A stretch of DNA of 24,746 nt from the NCBI GenBank assembly GCA_017530275.1, contig JAFXMP010000025.1, forward strand, positions 1 to 24,746. Reading direction: 5' to 3'. A program made the position numbers and the translations under genes. The stretch comes from Clostridia bacterium (lineage in GTDB: Bacteria > Bacillota_A > Clostridia > Christensenellales > Aristaeellaceae). Shown here in pieces: positions 9,101 to 15,726 of the stretch (the stretch's first letter is position 1; every line of letters starts with the position of its first letter). A model generated the notes under the pieces. It searched no databases and was not told the origin of the DNA. It saw nothing but the letters and a program-made list of their open reading frames with translations.

Positions 9101-9248
9101 TCATATTGAACGGCGACTCAAACCAGCCAACGCGCACGGTTTTATCGGTTGATTGCGCGTAAGCCTCATCAGGCGGTAAAACGGAGAACGCAAGAACAGC
9201 GCATAGAAGGAAAGTAAGCATATTTCCTGTTATTTGGGCTATTCTCAT
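6180..9248 (-). CDS. Dual solute-binding sensor with GGDEF, receiver and second GGDEF: diguanylate cyclase
   Basis: The 1022-residue protein likely makes cyclic di-GMP. Order of parts: signal sequence (about 5–31), two type-3 solute-binding domains (about 37–255 and 278–500), a transmembrane helix (about 516–535), a linker helix, a first GGDEF domain (about 555–712) with intact GGDEF at 637–641, a response-regulator receiver (about 735–855) and a final GGDEF-like domain (about 865–1020). The receiver keeps the acidic pair D742–D743, phospho-acceptor D787, T817 and K837. The last domain has GGDTF at 943–947, so it is probably not catalytic. No RxxD inhibitory site precedes the intact GGDEF. 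Activity could thus be set both by an external ligand and by phosphorylation, but no histidine kinase is seen nearby. The start follows a GGGGGG run nine bases upstream and overlaps the stop of a possible leader peptide. The next gene is its EAL paralogue. Confidence 0.88.
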   Translation of the reverse strand: MRIAQITGNMLTFLLCAVLAFSVLPPDEAYAQSTDKTVRVGWFESPFNMIDAAGRRSGYAYEYQQKIAGYTGWTYEYVEGSWPELFQMLMYGEIDLMSDVSYTPERAERMLFSGLGMGAEEYYIFVAPDNEEIRQDDPRTLNGKKIGANKGSIQIGFYHEWAEQYGVHAELIELTGSDSEAMQMVLMGELDAYLSLDAYGGQESTIPLFKVGSSEFFFAVSKDRTDLLDELNSAMYRIQSENRYFTQQLSQKYILTAGSNLFLSAEERNWLDGRKNVIRVGYMDNFLAFCAADKQTGELTGALKDYLEDAAVCFSNAQITYEAIAYPTTAAAMDALKNKEVDCMFPSLLSTADGEAHGFVMTPAVMSTDIYAIVRKTDRDIFQTKENITAAVIDNDPNCSAVMQDHFFGWQSKYYPDMTACIKAVDDGKADCVLISYYQYNSLAQVCEQYGLVSLATGKKTDYFFAVNRGDNALYSILTRTANLVSDTATYAALSYYSSNDASITIGGFIRHNPLTTGAVLLAVLALIVIILVQYHMISVRKEMKENRQKVETLNKQVFVDALTHVRNKGAYEQYGDKINAAIQKGEQEPFAVVVCDVNNLKSVNDLYGHKEGDACIQNACAKICSIFSHSPVFRVGGDEFVVFLSGVDFYQRKELMSQVNAIPKDLSQVRMGETVSAGMAEYKKDRHASLLSVFEEADKAMYERKQLLKTLGLSKNDQPDSNPQSEYIPVIHTRKRILIVDDIEANREMLGVLLQDDYEILYAADGMEALELLRSQKEEIDLVILDLLMPKKSGRDVLAEMLVDEDLMSIPVVVLTVDQESELDCLKIGAMDFIPKPYPDIEIVKARIAKCIELAEDRELIRYTERDKLTGLLNKDYFFRYVSRLDHLYKGTAMDAVVCDVSRFHHVNKQFGRQFGDHVLRSIGSGIKKLARETDGIGCRQGGDTFLLYCPHQDDYEQLIAEFLSDVFDDKETADKVRLRFGVFTDARQEADIEERFDRAKIAADRVKDDSQKICGFYDLN

Positions 9249-9328
9249 CTTTTGGAACCCCCCAAATATCTATCGTCAGGCTTTTCAGCTCTTTTCATCA
9301 TTTTCATGAAAGCGAAACGCCGGAACAC
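9245..9328 (-). CDS. Possible 27-residue leader peptide coupled to the cyclase gene
   Basis: A GTG at 9328 is preceded eight to nine bases upstream by GGGAGG, the best ribosome site in this stretch. The frame runs 27 codons (beginning V/M-FRRFAFMKMMKR, basic) and stops at TGA 9245–9247, overlapping the ATG of the cyclase gene in an ATGA arrangement. The cyclase has only a poor ribosome site of its own, so translation could be coupled through this small frame. I recognise no family. It could equally be chance in a region that also holds a decayed gene. Confidence 0.25.
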   Translation of the reverse strand: MFRRFAFMKMMKRAEKPDDRYLGGSKR

Positions 9329-9345
9329 GTCTTTTTTTCCTCCCG

Positions 9346-9711
9346 TTAAACATCCACTTCAGCGACAGCGTAAGCCGGAGAAAAAGAGCTGTTTTCGTTC
9401 ATCTTATGATATCCCCGGATAAGGCGGTTCACTGCGATCTGCACCCCTTCCGTGTTTGTGACAAGCAATATGATCAGGAACTGCTGACGGCTGTACCGCG
9501 TGATCACATCCACATTTCTGATCGTCTGCTGAATAGCCTGCTCCATGTAATACAATACATGGATTTTTCCAGTTCTTCCGGGCGATATTCTTCTTCGGCT
9601 GCTTCAAGCGTGATCATGATCAATTAATAGGGATGCGAGAAGCGGCATTTGATATTTTCAATGAATTATACTCGGTAATGTCATCCAACATCGTCGGGCA
9701 GACGACGACGC
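9346..9711 (-). pseudogene. Decayed GGDEF-like domain gene, N-terminally truncated and twice frameshifted
   Basis: Three overlapping minus-strand frames join into one GGDEF-like C-terminal domain. Frame one gives MLDDITEYNSLKIS up to IPIN and a stop near 9627. Frame two gives LIMITLEAAEEEY to about KSMY near 9556. Frame three (9555–9346) gives YYMEQAIQQTIRNVDV, then RYSRQQFLIILL and a tail ending at TAA 9346–9348. Adding one T in the ATTAATTGATC context restores the first junction. Removing one copy of a tandem GTATT repeat (about 9547–9556) restores the second. RYSRQQFLIIL occupies the place of RYGGDEF, so the ancestral domain was already a degenerate GGDEF, of a type I recall at the end of some clostridial response regulators. 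The upstream part is missing: the serine hydrolase stop abuts it. The rest of the 9249–9711 gap shows no other gene and no riboswitch I recognise. Confidence 0.55.
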
Positions 9712-11082
9712 TTACAGCTTTTTGCAGGTGAGATCGTCGTACATCAGACAGCCGTCGCCGAATGACAGATTGAGGAACCCGCGCTTCCTGCCAAACTCGT
9801 TCTCCCCCAAGGAATAGAGCTTGAAGGTCGTTTCATCTCCGTCGATGATCGCATTTGCGCAGAGCTCGCCGTCCTTCATAAATATCTCGTCAATGATGAA
9901 ATCGTCATCCTCGATATGCTTATGCTCGTACTTGCCGCAATAGCTTTCCCACTTGGACTTATCGGGATTCTTTATGGCGATATCCTCAATGGACAAAACC
10001 GGTTCCGGCTCCTTGTCCCTTGCGATGGCCTCCAGTCCCTTTTCAAAGCCAACGAAAGCTCTTGCATCGGTATAATCACGGCAGTTGAGCATGATCAGCA
10101 CCCTGTCCGCATCGGCGAAACGCTCAAACCACGTGCTGAGGCCGGGCATGCCGCCGCTGTGGCAGACGACGAGACCGAGTTTCTCATCACGGTTGACGCC
10201 CCAGCCAAAGCCGTACATGTCCCCGTCCTCATCGACGTATACCTCGCCGTTATTCAGTCGGCAGGGCGTGTACATTTCCTTCTGTTCCTCCAGGGTGAGC
10301 ACCTTTTCCTCCCGAAGCGCGCGATCCCAGGCGAGCATATCGAAGATGGTGGTATAAAGGTAATCGCAGCCGTTCAGCCCGTCCGAGCCGACCACATAGC
10401 CCCTGGTCTGTTCCGATACGTCCGACGGTACGTATTTGCCGTCTTCCAGAACCATATTGCGTGCAAAACGATCGGAAGGCCTCCCGTCCCTGCGGGTGTG
10501 GTATATGGCCGAATCCTTCATACCCGCCGGTTCGAACACGTTCTTTTTAAGGAAGTCCTCAAACTTGACGCCGGATACCTTTTCCACCGTATTGGCGAGC
10601 AGCGTGTATCCGATATCGGAATAACAGTACTTTTCGCCCGGAGCGCCGATCGGATCCTCGCCGCTTTTGCAGATGAAGCTTAAAACCTCGCTGCATGGAG
10701 GGATCCTTTTTTCATTTTCCAGAATCGGGGCGACCCAATCTGCCACCTCATAATCCGGAATGCCGCTGGTATGGGTCAGAAGATGGCGGATCGTAACGCC
10801 TTTGTACGGGAATTCAGGAAAGATTTTCGTCAGCTCATCGTCAAGGTTCAGTTTTCCTTCCCTTACAAGAAGCATGATCGCAGTGGCCGTAAACATCTTG
10901 GTGATCGAGGCCATCTCGAAAATGCTGTCTTCCTGCATGGGGAGTTTATTCTCCGCGTCACGGAAGCCGTAAGCGCCTTTTGACACGATCTTGCCATTCT
11001 CGGCATAAAGCCACGTTCCGTTGAAGCCTCCCCTTTCGTGCGCCTCGCTGACAATCTTTTCTATTGACGCTTTTTTATCCAA
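9712..11082 (-). CDS. Beta-lactamase-fold serine hydrolase (class C / PBP-type)
   Basis: The 456-residue protein belongs to the serine beta-lactamase-like family that includes class C beta-lactamases, DD-peptidases and esterases. The nucleophile motif SITK is at 59–62, the second motif is YSD at 154–156 (Asp in place of the usual Asn, seen in many such clostridial hydrolases), and HSG at 308–310 takes the place of KTG. The last 80 residues or so look like a separate small beta-barrel. No signal peptide is visible, so it is probably cytosolic and more likely an esterase or peptidase than an antibiotic-resistance enzyme. I chose TTG 11082, which has GGAGG ten bases upstream. An ATG at 11127 would add 15 unusual residues, but it overlaps the glgA stop as ATGA and could be used by coupling. 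It is the second gene after glgA. No strong terminator follows. Confidence 0.8.
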   Translation of the reverse strand: MDKKASIEKIVSEAHERGGFNGTWLYAENGKIVSKGAYGFRDAENKLPMQEDSIFEMASITKMFTATAIMLLVREGKLNLDDELTKIFPEFPYKGVTIRHLLTHTSGIPDYEVADWVAPILENEKRIPPCSEVLSFICKSGEDPIGAPGEKYCYSDIGYTLLANTVEKVSGVKFEDFLKKNVFEPAGMKDSAIYHTRRDGRPSDRFARNMVLEDGKYVPSDVSEQTRGYVVGSDGLNGCDYLYTTIFDMLAWDRALREEKVLTLEEQKEMYTPCRLNNGEVYVDEDGDMYGFGWGVNRDEKLGLVVCHSGGMPGLSTWFERFADADRVLIMLNCRDYTDARAFVGFEKGLEAIARDKEPEPVLSIEDIAIKNPDKSKWESYCGKYEHKHIEDDDFIIDEIFMKDGELCANAIIDGDETTFKLYSLGENEFGRKRGFLNLSFGDGCLMYDDLTCKKL

Positions 11083-11123
11083 CCTTGCTTTACCTCCACA
11101 AGCATATCGTTTCCGCGGAAAAC

Positions 11124-12581
11124 TCATTGCATGAGTTCATCATACAGCTTCAAGTATTTGTCCGCACTGCTGACCCAGGAAACGTCCTTGCGCATATTGC
11201 GCTTCACCATCTCGTCCCAGGCGCCGCGGCCGGTGAAATACAAGGTCTTCGCGTCGTTCACCGCGCCGAGCAGGAGATCGGCGTTATACCGGTCGAAGGT
11301 AAAGCCGTTGCCCTCTCCCCGTTCGCCGCAGAAGGGCAGCACGGTATCCTTGAGGCCCCCGGTTTCCCGGACGATCGGCACGGTGCCATAGCGCATGGCG
11401 ATCAACTAGGTCAAGCCGCAGGGCTCGAAAAGGCTGGGAACCAGGAAGGCGTCGGCGCCGGCATAGATCAGGTGGGCAAGCTTCTCATTATAAGAGATAT
11501 AGGCGCAGACGCTTCCCTTGTTTTCTTCCTCATAATACCGGAAGGCATTCTCATACCGCGCGTCGCCAGTGCCGAGCACTACAAACTGAGTGTTGCCGTC
11601 GATCATTTGCGGGAAGACTGCGTTCACAAGATCCAGGCCCTTCTGGTCCGTCAGGCGGGAAACGAGGCCGAGGACCATTTTGTTCTCATCCTGATCCAGT
11701 CCCAATTTTTCCTGCAGGGCCTTTTTGTTGATCTTCTTGTTCTCGATCGCGTTTTCCACGTCATACTGCGCGGCCAGCAGCTGATCCGCTGCCGGGTCCC
11801 ACTGGTCTACGTCGATGCCGTTCACGATACCGCTCAGCCGCGGGCTGTGATACCTTAGGTGCGCATCCAGTCCTTCGCCGTAGGCGGCGGTTTGGATCTC
11901 CTGGGCATAAGTCTCGCTGACGGTGGTGATTCGGTCCGCGAAGGCGATGCCGCCCTTGAACATATTGGCCTCTCCCTCGTTCCACTTGAGCACCGGATAG
12001 TCAAACAGGTCGTCCCGCAGGCCGGTCCAGTATTTCATATGCGGAATGCTGCAAATGCCCTGGAAACGGAGGTTGTGGATCGTCAGAACCGTCTTTGCCG
12101 CGCCCACAGGCGTATCCCAGAACTTGGTCCGCTTGTACAGCGGTACAAGGGCGGCCTGCCAGTCATGGCAGTGGATGATGTCAGGCGCCCAGCTCATGAA
12201 GTTCATGATCGCCAGGGAGGCCTTGGAGAAGTAGCAGTACTTGGGAATGTCCTCCCACAGGCCCGTATAAGGATTGCCCCAGTCAAAGAACTCCCGGTTC
12301 TCCACAAAGTCGTAGATGACGCCATCCATTTCCAGCTCCATGATGCCCACGAAGAAGGTGCGGCCTTCCAGTGTCAAGTCCATCATGAAGGAACCCTTGT
12401 GTTCCATTTTTTCCTTGTATTTCTGCGGAATGCAGGCGTACAGCGGGAGAATGACCCGAACTTCGCAGTCTTCGCCCGCCAGGGCACGGGGCAGCGCATA
12501 CATCACGTCTCCTAAACCGCCTGTTTTCACAAACGGATAGCATTCTGAACCGACGAATGCGATTTTGCGTTTCATCGTCAT
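11124..12581 (-). pseudogene. glgA: Glycogen synthase with a single in-frame amber stop
   Basis: The frame encodes a full-length GT5 glycogen synthase (485 codons plus stop) that transfers glucose from ADP-glucose to growing glycogen. The N-terminal KTGGLGD (residues 19–25) is the ADP-glucose-binding loop, and HNLRFQG, VSRLTDQKG and EPCGL (386–390) follow in the usual order. Codon 392 is TAG (11406–11408 on the plus strand reads CTA). Relatives have GLTQL here, so a single C-to-T change of CAG explains it. After it the frame continues intact (LIAMRYGTVPIV, then TGGLKDTV) to LMQ and TGA. The 391-residue product would lack the last 94 residues of the C-terminal Rossmann domain and probably be inactive unless the stop is read through. 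Start: GGAGG nine bases before ATG 12581. No glgB, glgC or glgP is nearby. A base-call error is also possible. Confidence 0.85.
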
Positions 12582-12626
12582 AAATTTGTACCTCCGTTTC
12601 AAAGGTTTGTCAGTTTTCTTGTGTTT

Positions 12627-12655
12627 ATAGTACCACATTCGACCGATTTTGACAA
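12627..12655 (-). promoter_or_regulatory. Sigma-A promoter of the glgA transcript
   Basis: On the minus strand TTGTCA (12655–12650) is followed after exactly 17 bases by TACTAT (12632–12627), with an extended -10 TG one base before. Transcription would start about 40 bases before the glgA start codon. It lies between the topoisomerase A subunit stop and glgA, so glgA need not depend on the upstream operon. Confidence 0.7.
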
Positions 12656-12683
12656 GCGCTTTCTTCTATTGCGGCACTGCTCC

Positions 12684-15122
12684 TTAAAGAATCAGATCGT
12701 CCACCACATCGTCCAGCACAGCGATCACCACGGGCTTTCCTTTATCGGCCAGGTCCTGGCAAGGAAGATCATCGGAGGAAAGGGGCGTCATCAGCCCGCC
12801 ATGCTGCTTCACAGTAAAGGAACGGACGTTAGAGATCCGTGCAGCGGCGGCCACATAGGAGCCGGTGGAGCCGGATTTGTTGAAATAGACGCATTTTACG
12901 CCCTTGCCAGCGCGGCCCTGGGTATCAAACATGGCGCTCATCAGCCGTTTTCCGTAGCCTCGCTCCGTGAACAGCAGAATCTGATCGGAAACGGCGATGG
13001 GACAGGCTAAAATCACCTGATCCCCCTCGTCCACTTTCATGCCCTTCACGCCCGCGCTGACCCTGCCCATTTCCGGCACGTCGTCCAGGGCAAAGCGGAT
13101 GCACATGCCCTTCCGGGTCATCATGAGCAGGTCTGCCCCTTCCTCGGCAGGGGCAACTGACAGCAGAGCGTCGCCATCCTTGAGGTTGATAGCGGCGAAC
13201 TTGGAACGCTTCACGTCGTAATCCGCTGCGCTGGTTCGCTTCACCTGGCCCTGTCGGGTAAAGAAAATAAGATCACCCATAGCGTTCAGGCTGCCGGGGG
13301 TGATGAGCAGCAGGGACACGCATTCCTCCCCGTTTTCCAGGCCCGCCAGCACGCTGGTCAGATTGCCGCCGCGCTCCCGGGGTTTTTGCGTTTCCGGCAG
13401 CGCACCGATGCTGAGCGGATAGCAGTTGCCCAGATTGGTAAAGAAGAACAGCATATGGTCTGTTTGCGTTTGGAACAGGTAACGCAGCATGTCGCTTTCC
13501 TTTTCCGGCATATCCAGCTTTTCATAAGCTCGGGGAGCCATGCGGCGCAGTTGTCCGCCTCGGGTGAGGAAAACGACGGCTTCCTCCGGCAAGGGGCCTT
13601 CCTCCACTTCGGGCAGGGCTTCTTCCGGTTCTTCCTTTATGATTTGGGTGCGGCGGTCATCGCCGAACTGGGCGGCGATTTCACGCAGTTCCTTCTTGAT
13701 CAGGTTCAGCAGTTTCTTTTCGCTCTTCAAAATTCCTTCCAGGGTATCAATCAGCTTCAGGATATCGGCGTATTCCTTCCGAAGCGCTTCGATCTCAAGC
13801 CCGGTCAACCGCTGCAAGCGCAGGTCCAGAATAGCCTGGGCCTGCACATCCGTAAAGCCGAAGCGGTCCATCAGCCGCTGCTTGGCTTCCTTGCCGTTCC
13901 GGCTGACGCGGATCAGGGCGATCACCTCGTCCAGATTATCCACGGCGACGATCAGGCCCTCCAAAATGTGCGCCCGCGCTTTTGCCTGCTCCAGTTCATA
14001 CTGCGTGCGGCGGGTGACCACTTCCTTCTGATGGCGGATGAAATGGCCGATCACCGTTTTCAGCCCCATCAGCACCGGCTTGCCCGCTGCCACAGCCACC
14101 ATATTCACCCCGAAGGTCACCTGCAAATCGCTGTACTTGTACAGCGCGGCCAGCACCTTCTGGGGATTGGCCTCTTTTTTCAGTTCGATCACCGCACGCA
14201 TGCCGGTGCGGTCGCTTTCGTCCCGGATATCGTGGATCAGGCCGAGCTGGGCCTTTTTTTCTTCCGAAAGCTTCAAAATCTTTTCCAGCATAGCGGCTTT
14301 TGCCACGCCGTAAGGGATTTCGTGGATCACGATCAGGGTGCGGCCCGAAGGGCCTGGTTCCATTGTCACCTTGGCGCGGACAGTCAGTTTCCCCCGCCCC
14401 GTCTCGTAGGCGGCGCGAAGCTCCGGCGTGTCCAGCAATATACCGCCGGTGGGGAAATCGGGTCCAGGAATCGCCTTCATTAGTTCGTCCAGGGAAATAT
14501 TTTCATCGTCGATCTGCATGCAGACCGCTTCCGTCACTTCCCTGAGGTTGTGGGGCGGGATATTGGTGGCCAGACCCACGGCGATGCCGGACGCGCCGTT
14601 TACCAGCAGATTGGGGAATCGGGCGGGCAGCAGGTCCGGTTCCTTCAAGGTGTCGTCAAAATTCAGGCGGAAGGGCACGGTGTCCTTTTCGATGTCCCTA
14701 AGCATTTGCAGGGCCAGGGGGGCCATACGCGCTTCGGTGTACCGCATGGCGGCGGCGCTGTCGCCGTCGATGGAGCCGAAATTGCCGTGGCCGTCCACCA
14801 TCACGCCCCGGAGTGAATAGGGCTGCGCCATACGAGTCAGAGCGTCGTACACGCTGGTATCCCCGTGGGGATGGTATTTGCCCAAGCAATCGCCCACGAT
14901 GCGGGCGCATTTGCGGTGGGGCTTGTCCGGGGTCAGGCCCAGTTCGTGCATGGTGAACAGGATGCGGCGCTGCACAGGCTTTAAGCCGTCCTCCACGCGG
15001 GGGATGGCCCGTTCCAGGATGACGTATTCGGCGTAGGGCATCATGCTTTGGTGCAGCACGTCTTCCAGGGGCGTTTGTATAATGTCCGGGGTCAATACCG
15101 GTTCAGAGGGCTTTTTCGGCAT
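12684..15122 (-). CDS. Type IIA DNA topoisomerase subunit A (GyrA/ParC family)
   Basis: The 812-residue protein is the DNA-breaking and rejoining subunit of a gyrase or topoisomerase IV. The winged-helix region carries GKYHPHGDTSVYDAL (81–95, the quinolone-determining region, with Thr89, Ser90 and Asp93), and the catalytic tyrosine is Y128 in AMRYTEAR. The breakage-reunion tower and coiled coil run to about residue 480, followed by a beta-pinwheel domain. A GyrA-box-like QGRAGKG near the C-terminus hints at gyrase-type wrapping but departs from QRRGGKG, so I leave GyrA versus ParC open. The start has GGAGG seven bases upstream. It is the third gene of an operon with the B subunit and a small zinc-ribbon protein. 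Length is normal for the family. Confidence 0.92.
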   Translation of the reverse strand: MPKKPSEPVLTPDIIQTPLEDVLHQSMMPYAEYVILERAIPRVEDGLKPVQRRILFTMHELGLTPDKPHRKCARIVGDCLGKYHPHGDTSVYDALTRMAQPYSLRGVMVDGHGNFGSIDGDSAAAMRYTEARMAPLALQMLRDIEKDTVPFRLNFDDTLKEPDLLPARFPNLLVNGASGIAVGLATNIPPHNLREVTEAVCMQIDDENISLDELMKAIPGPDFPTGGILLDTPELRAAYETGRGKLTVRAKVTMEPGPSGRTLIVIHEIPYGVAKAAMLEKILKLSEEKKAQLGLIHDIRDESDRTGMRAVIELKKEANPQKVLAALYKYSDLQVTFGVNMVAVAAGKPVLMGLKTVIGHFIRHQKEVVTRRTQYELEQAKARAHILEGLIVAVDNLDEVIALIRVSRNGKEAKQRLMDRFGFTDVQAQAILDLRLQRLTGLEIEALRKEYADILKLIDTLEGILKSEKKLLNLIKKELREIAAQFGDDRRTQIIKEEPEEALPEVEEGPLPEEAVVFLTRGGQLRRMAPRAYEKLDMPEKESDMLRYLFQTQTDHMLFFFTNLGNCYPLSIGALPETQKPRERGGNLTSVLAGLENGEECVSLLLITPGSLNAMGDLIFFTRQGQVKRTSAADYDVKRSKFAAINLKDGDALLSVAPAEEGADLLMMTRKGMCIRFALDDVPEMGRVSAGVKGMKVDEGDQVILACPIAVSDQILLFTERGYGKRLMSAMFDTQGRAGKGVKCVYFNKSGSTGSYVAAAARISNVRSFTVKQHGGLMTPLSSDDLPCQDLADKGKPVVIAVLDDVVDDLIL

Positions 15123-15163
15123 ATTTTTTCCTCCGCGTCGATTCCAGAATCAAAAAAACTGGC

Positions 15164-15712
15164 TTATGATTTTTTAAGCGGCGCGCCGCAGTAGCGGCAT
15201 GCATCGCCCGTTTGTGCAATCACATTCCGAGCCCCGCAGCCGGAGCAATAAACCACGTCGGGAATTGCTTCGCCCTGCTGGCCCGAAAAAACCATACATT
15301 TGCGGCTGTGATCGATATATCCGTTAAAATAGCGCCGCGTACACATTTTCTTCAGTTGCGTCATAGCCGCATCTTCTGAAACGCCTAACGCGGCGGCCAA
15401 ATCGGGAATGGATTTATCCGGCTCCCGAGCAAAAACGGCGCAGTAGCGCCGGAAATCCGAAAGAAGCGCATGGCGGCGGCGGATGGAGAGCAGCGCCCAT
15501 CCATTCAGCGCGGCAAGGACAACGCAGACAAAGGGCATGTAATAATCCGCGGAATTCTCATGACTGGTTTCTCCGAACAGCATTCCAAAGCCTGCAATGG
15601 CGAGGATGACCCAAAAAACGAACCCAACCCAGGCTATCACTCTGCCCAGGCGGTCTATCCAGGTATCCAGGAGCACCCGAAAGGTGTTTTGCTGCTCCCT
15701 TTTTACGGCCAT
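15164..15712 (-). CDS. Small membrane protein with C-terminal zinc ribbon
   Basis: I do not recognise this 182-residue protein as a named family. It has a short basic N-terminus, two predicted membrane helices (about 25–47 and 57–77), a cytosolic middle that looks like a small winged helix (IPDLAAALGVSEDAAMTQL, about 102–120, then a YIDH turn) and a four-cysteine zinc ribbon at the end (C156, C159, C172, C175). Similar helix-plus-zinc-ribbon proteins occur widely in Clostridia without known function. Translation starts at ATG 15712 behind GGAGGG, only 14 bases after the B-subunit stop. It ends 41 bases before the A-subunit start, so it is certainly co-transcribed with both. Its place between the two subunits of one enzyme is odd. 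Confidence 0.7.
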   Translation of the reverse strand: MAVKREQQNTFRVLLDTWIDRLGRVIAWVGFVFWVILAIAGFGMLFGETSHENSADYYMPFVCVVLAALNGWALLSIRRRHALLSDFRRYCAVFAREPDKSIPDLAAALGVSEDAAMTQLKKMCTRRYFNGYIDHSRKCMVFSGQQGEAIPDVVYCSGCGARNVIAQTGDACRYCGAPLKKS

Positions 15713-15726
15713 GTGTTTTCCCTCCT

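Noticed and set aside
9249..9345. c-di-GMP riboswitch upstream of the cyclase gene
   Set aside because: I looked for the conserved GEMM-I core elements on the minus strand and did not find a convincing set; the gap is also too short after the decayed gene.
11406..11408. Genome-wide reassignment of UAG to explain the glgA stop
   Set aside because: The ACT, EAL and SNF2 genes all end naturally in TAG, with full-length products.
12582..12638. N-terminal extension of GlgA to an upstream ATG at 12638
   Set aside because: It would translate the -10 promoter region and the ribosome site; GGAGG points to ATG 12581, where the family's usual N-terminus begins.
12645..12665. Catabolite-response (cre) site overlapping the glgA promoter
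   Set aside because: An AAGCGCTT-like core is present, but the flanking consensus positions do not fit.
13386..14483. 365-codon plus-strand open frame inside the topoisomerase A gene
   Set aside because: Antisense to conserved coding; composition is that of a reverse-frame shadow.
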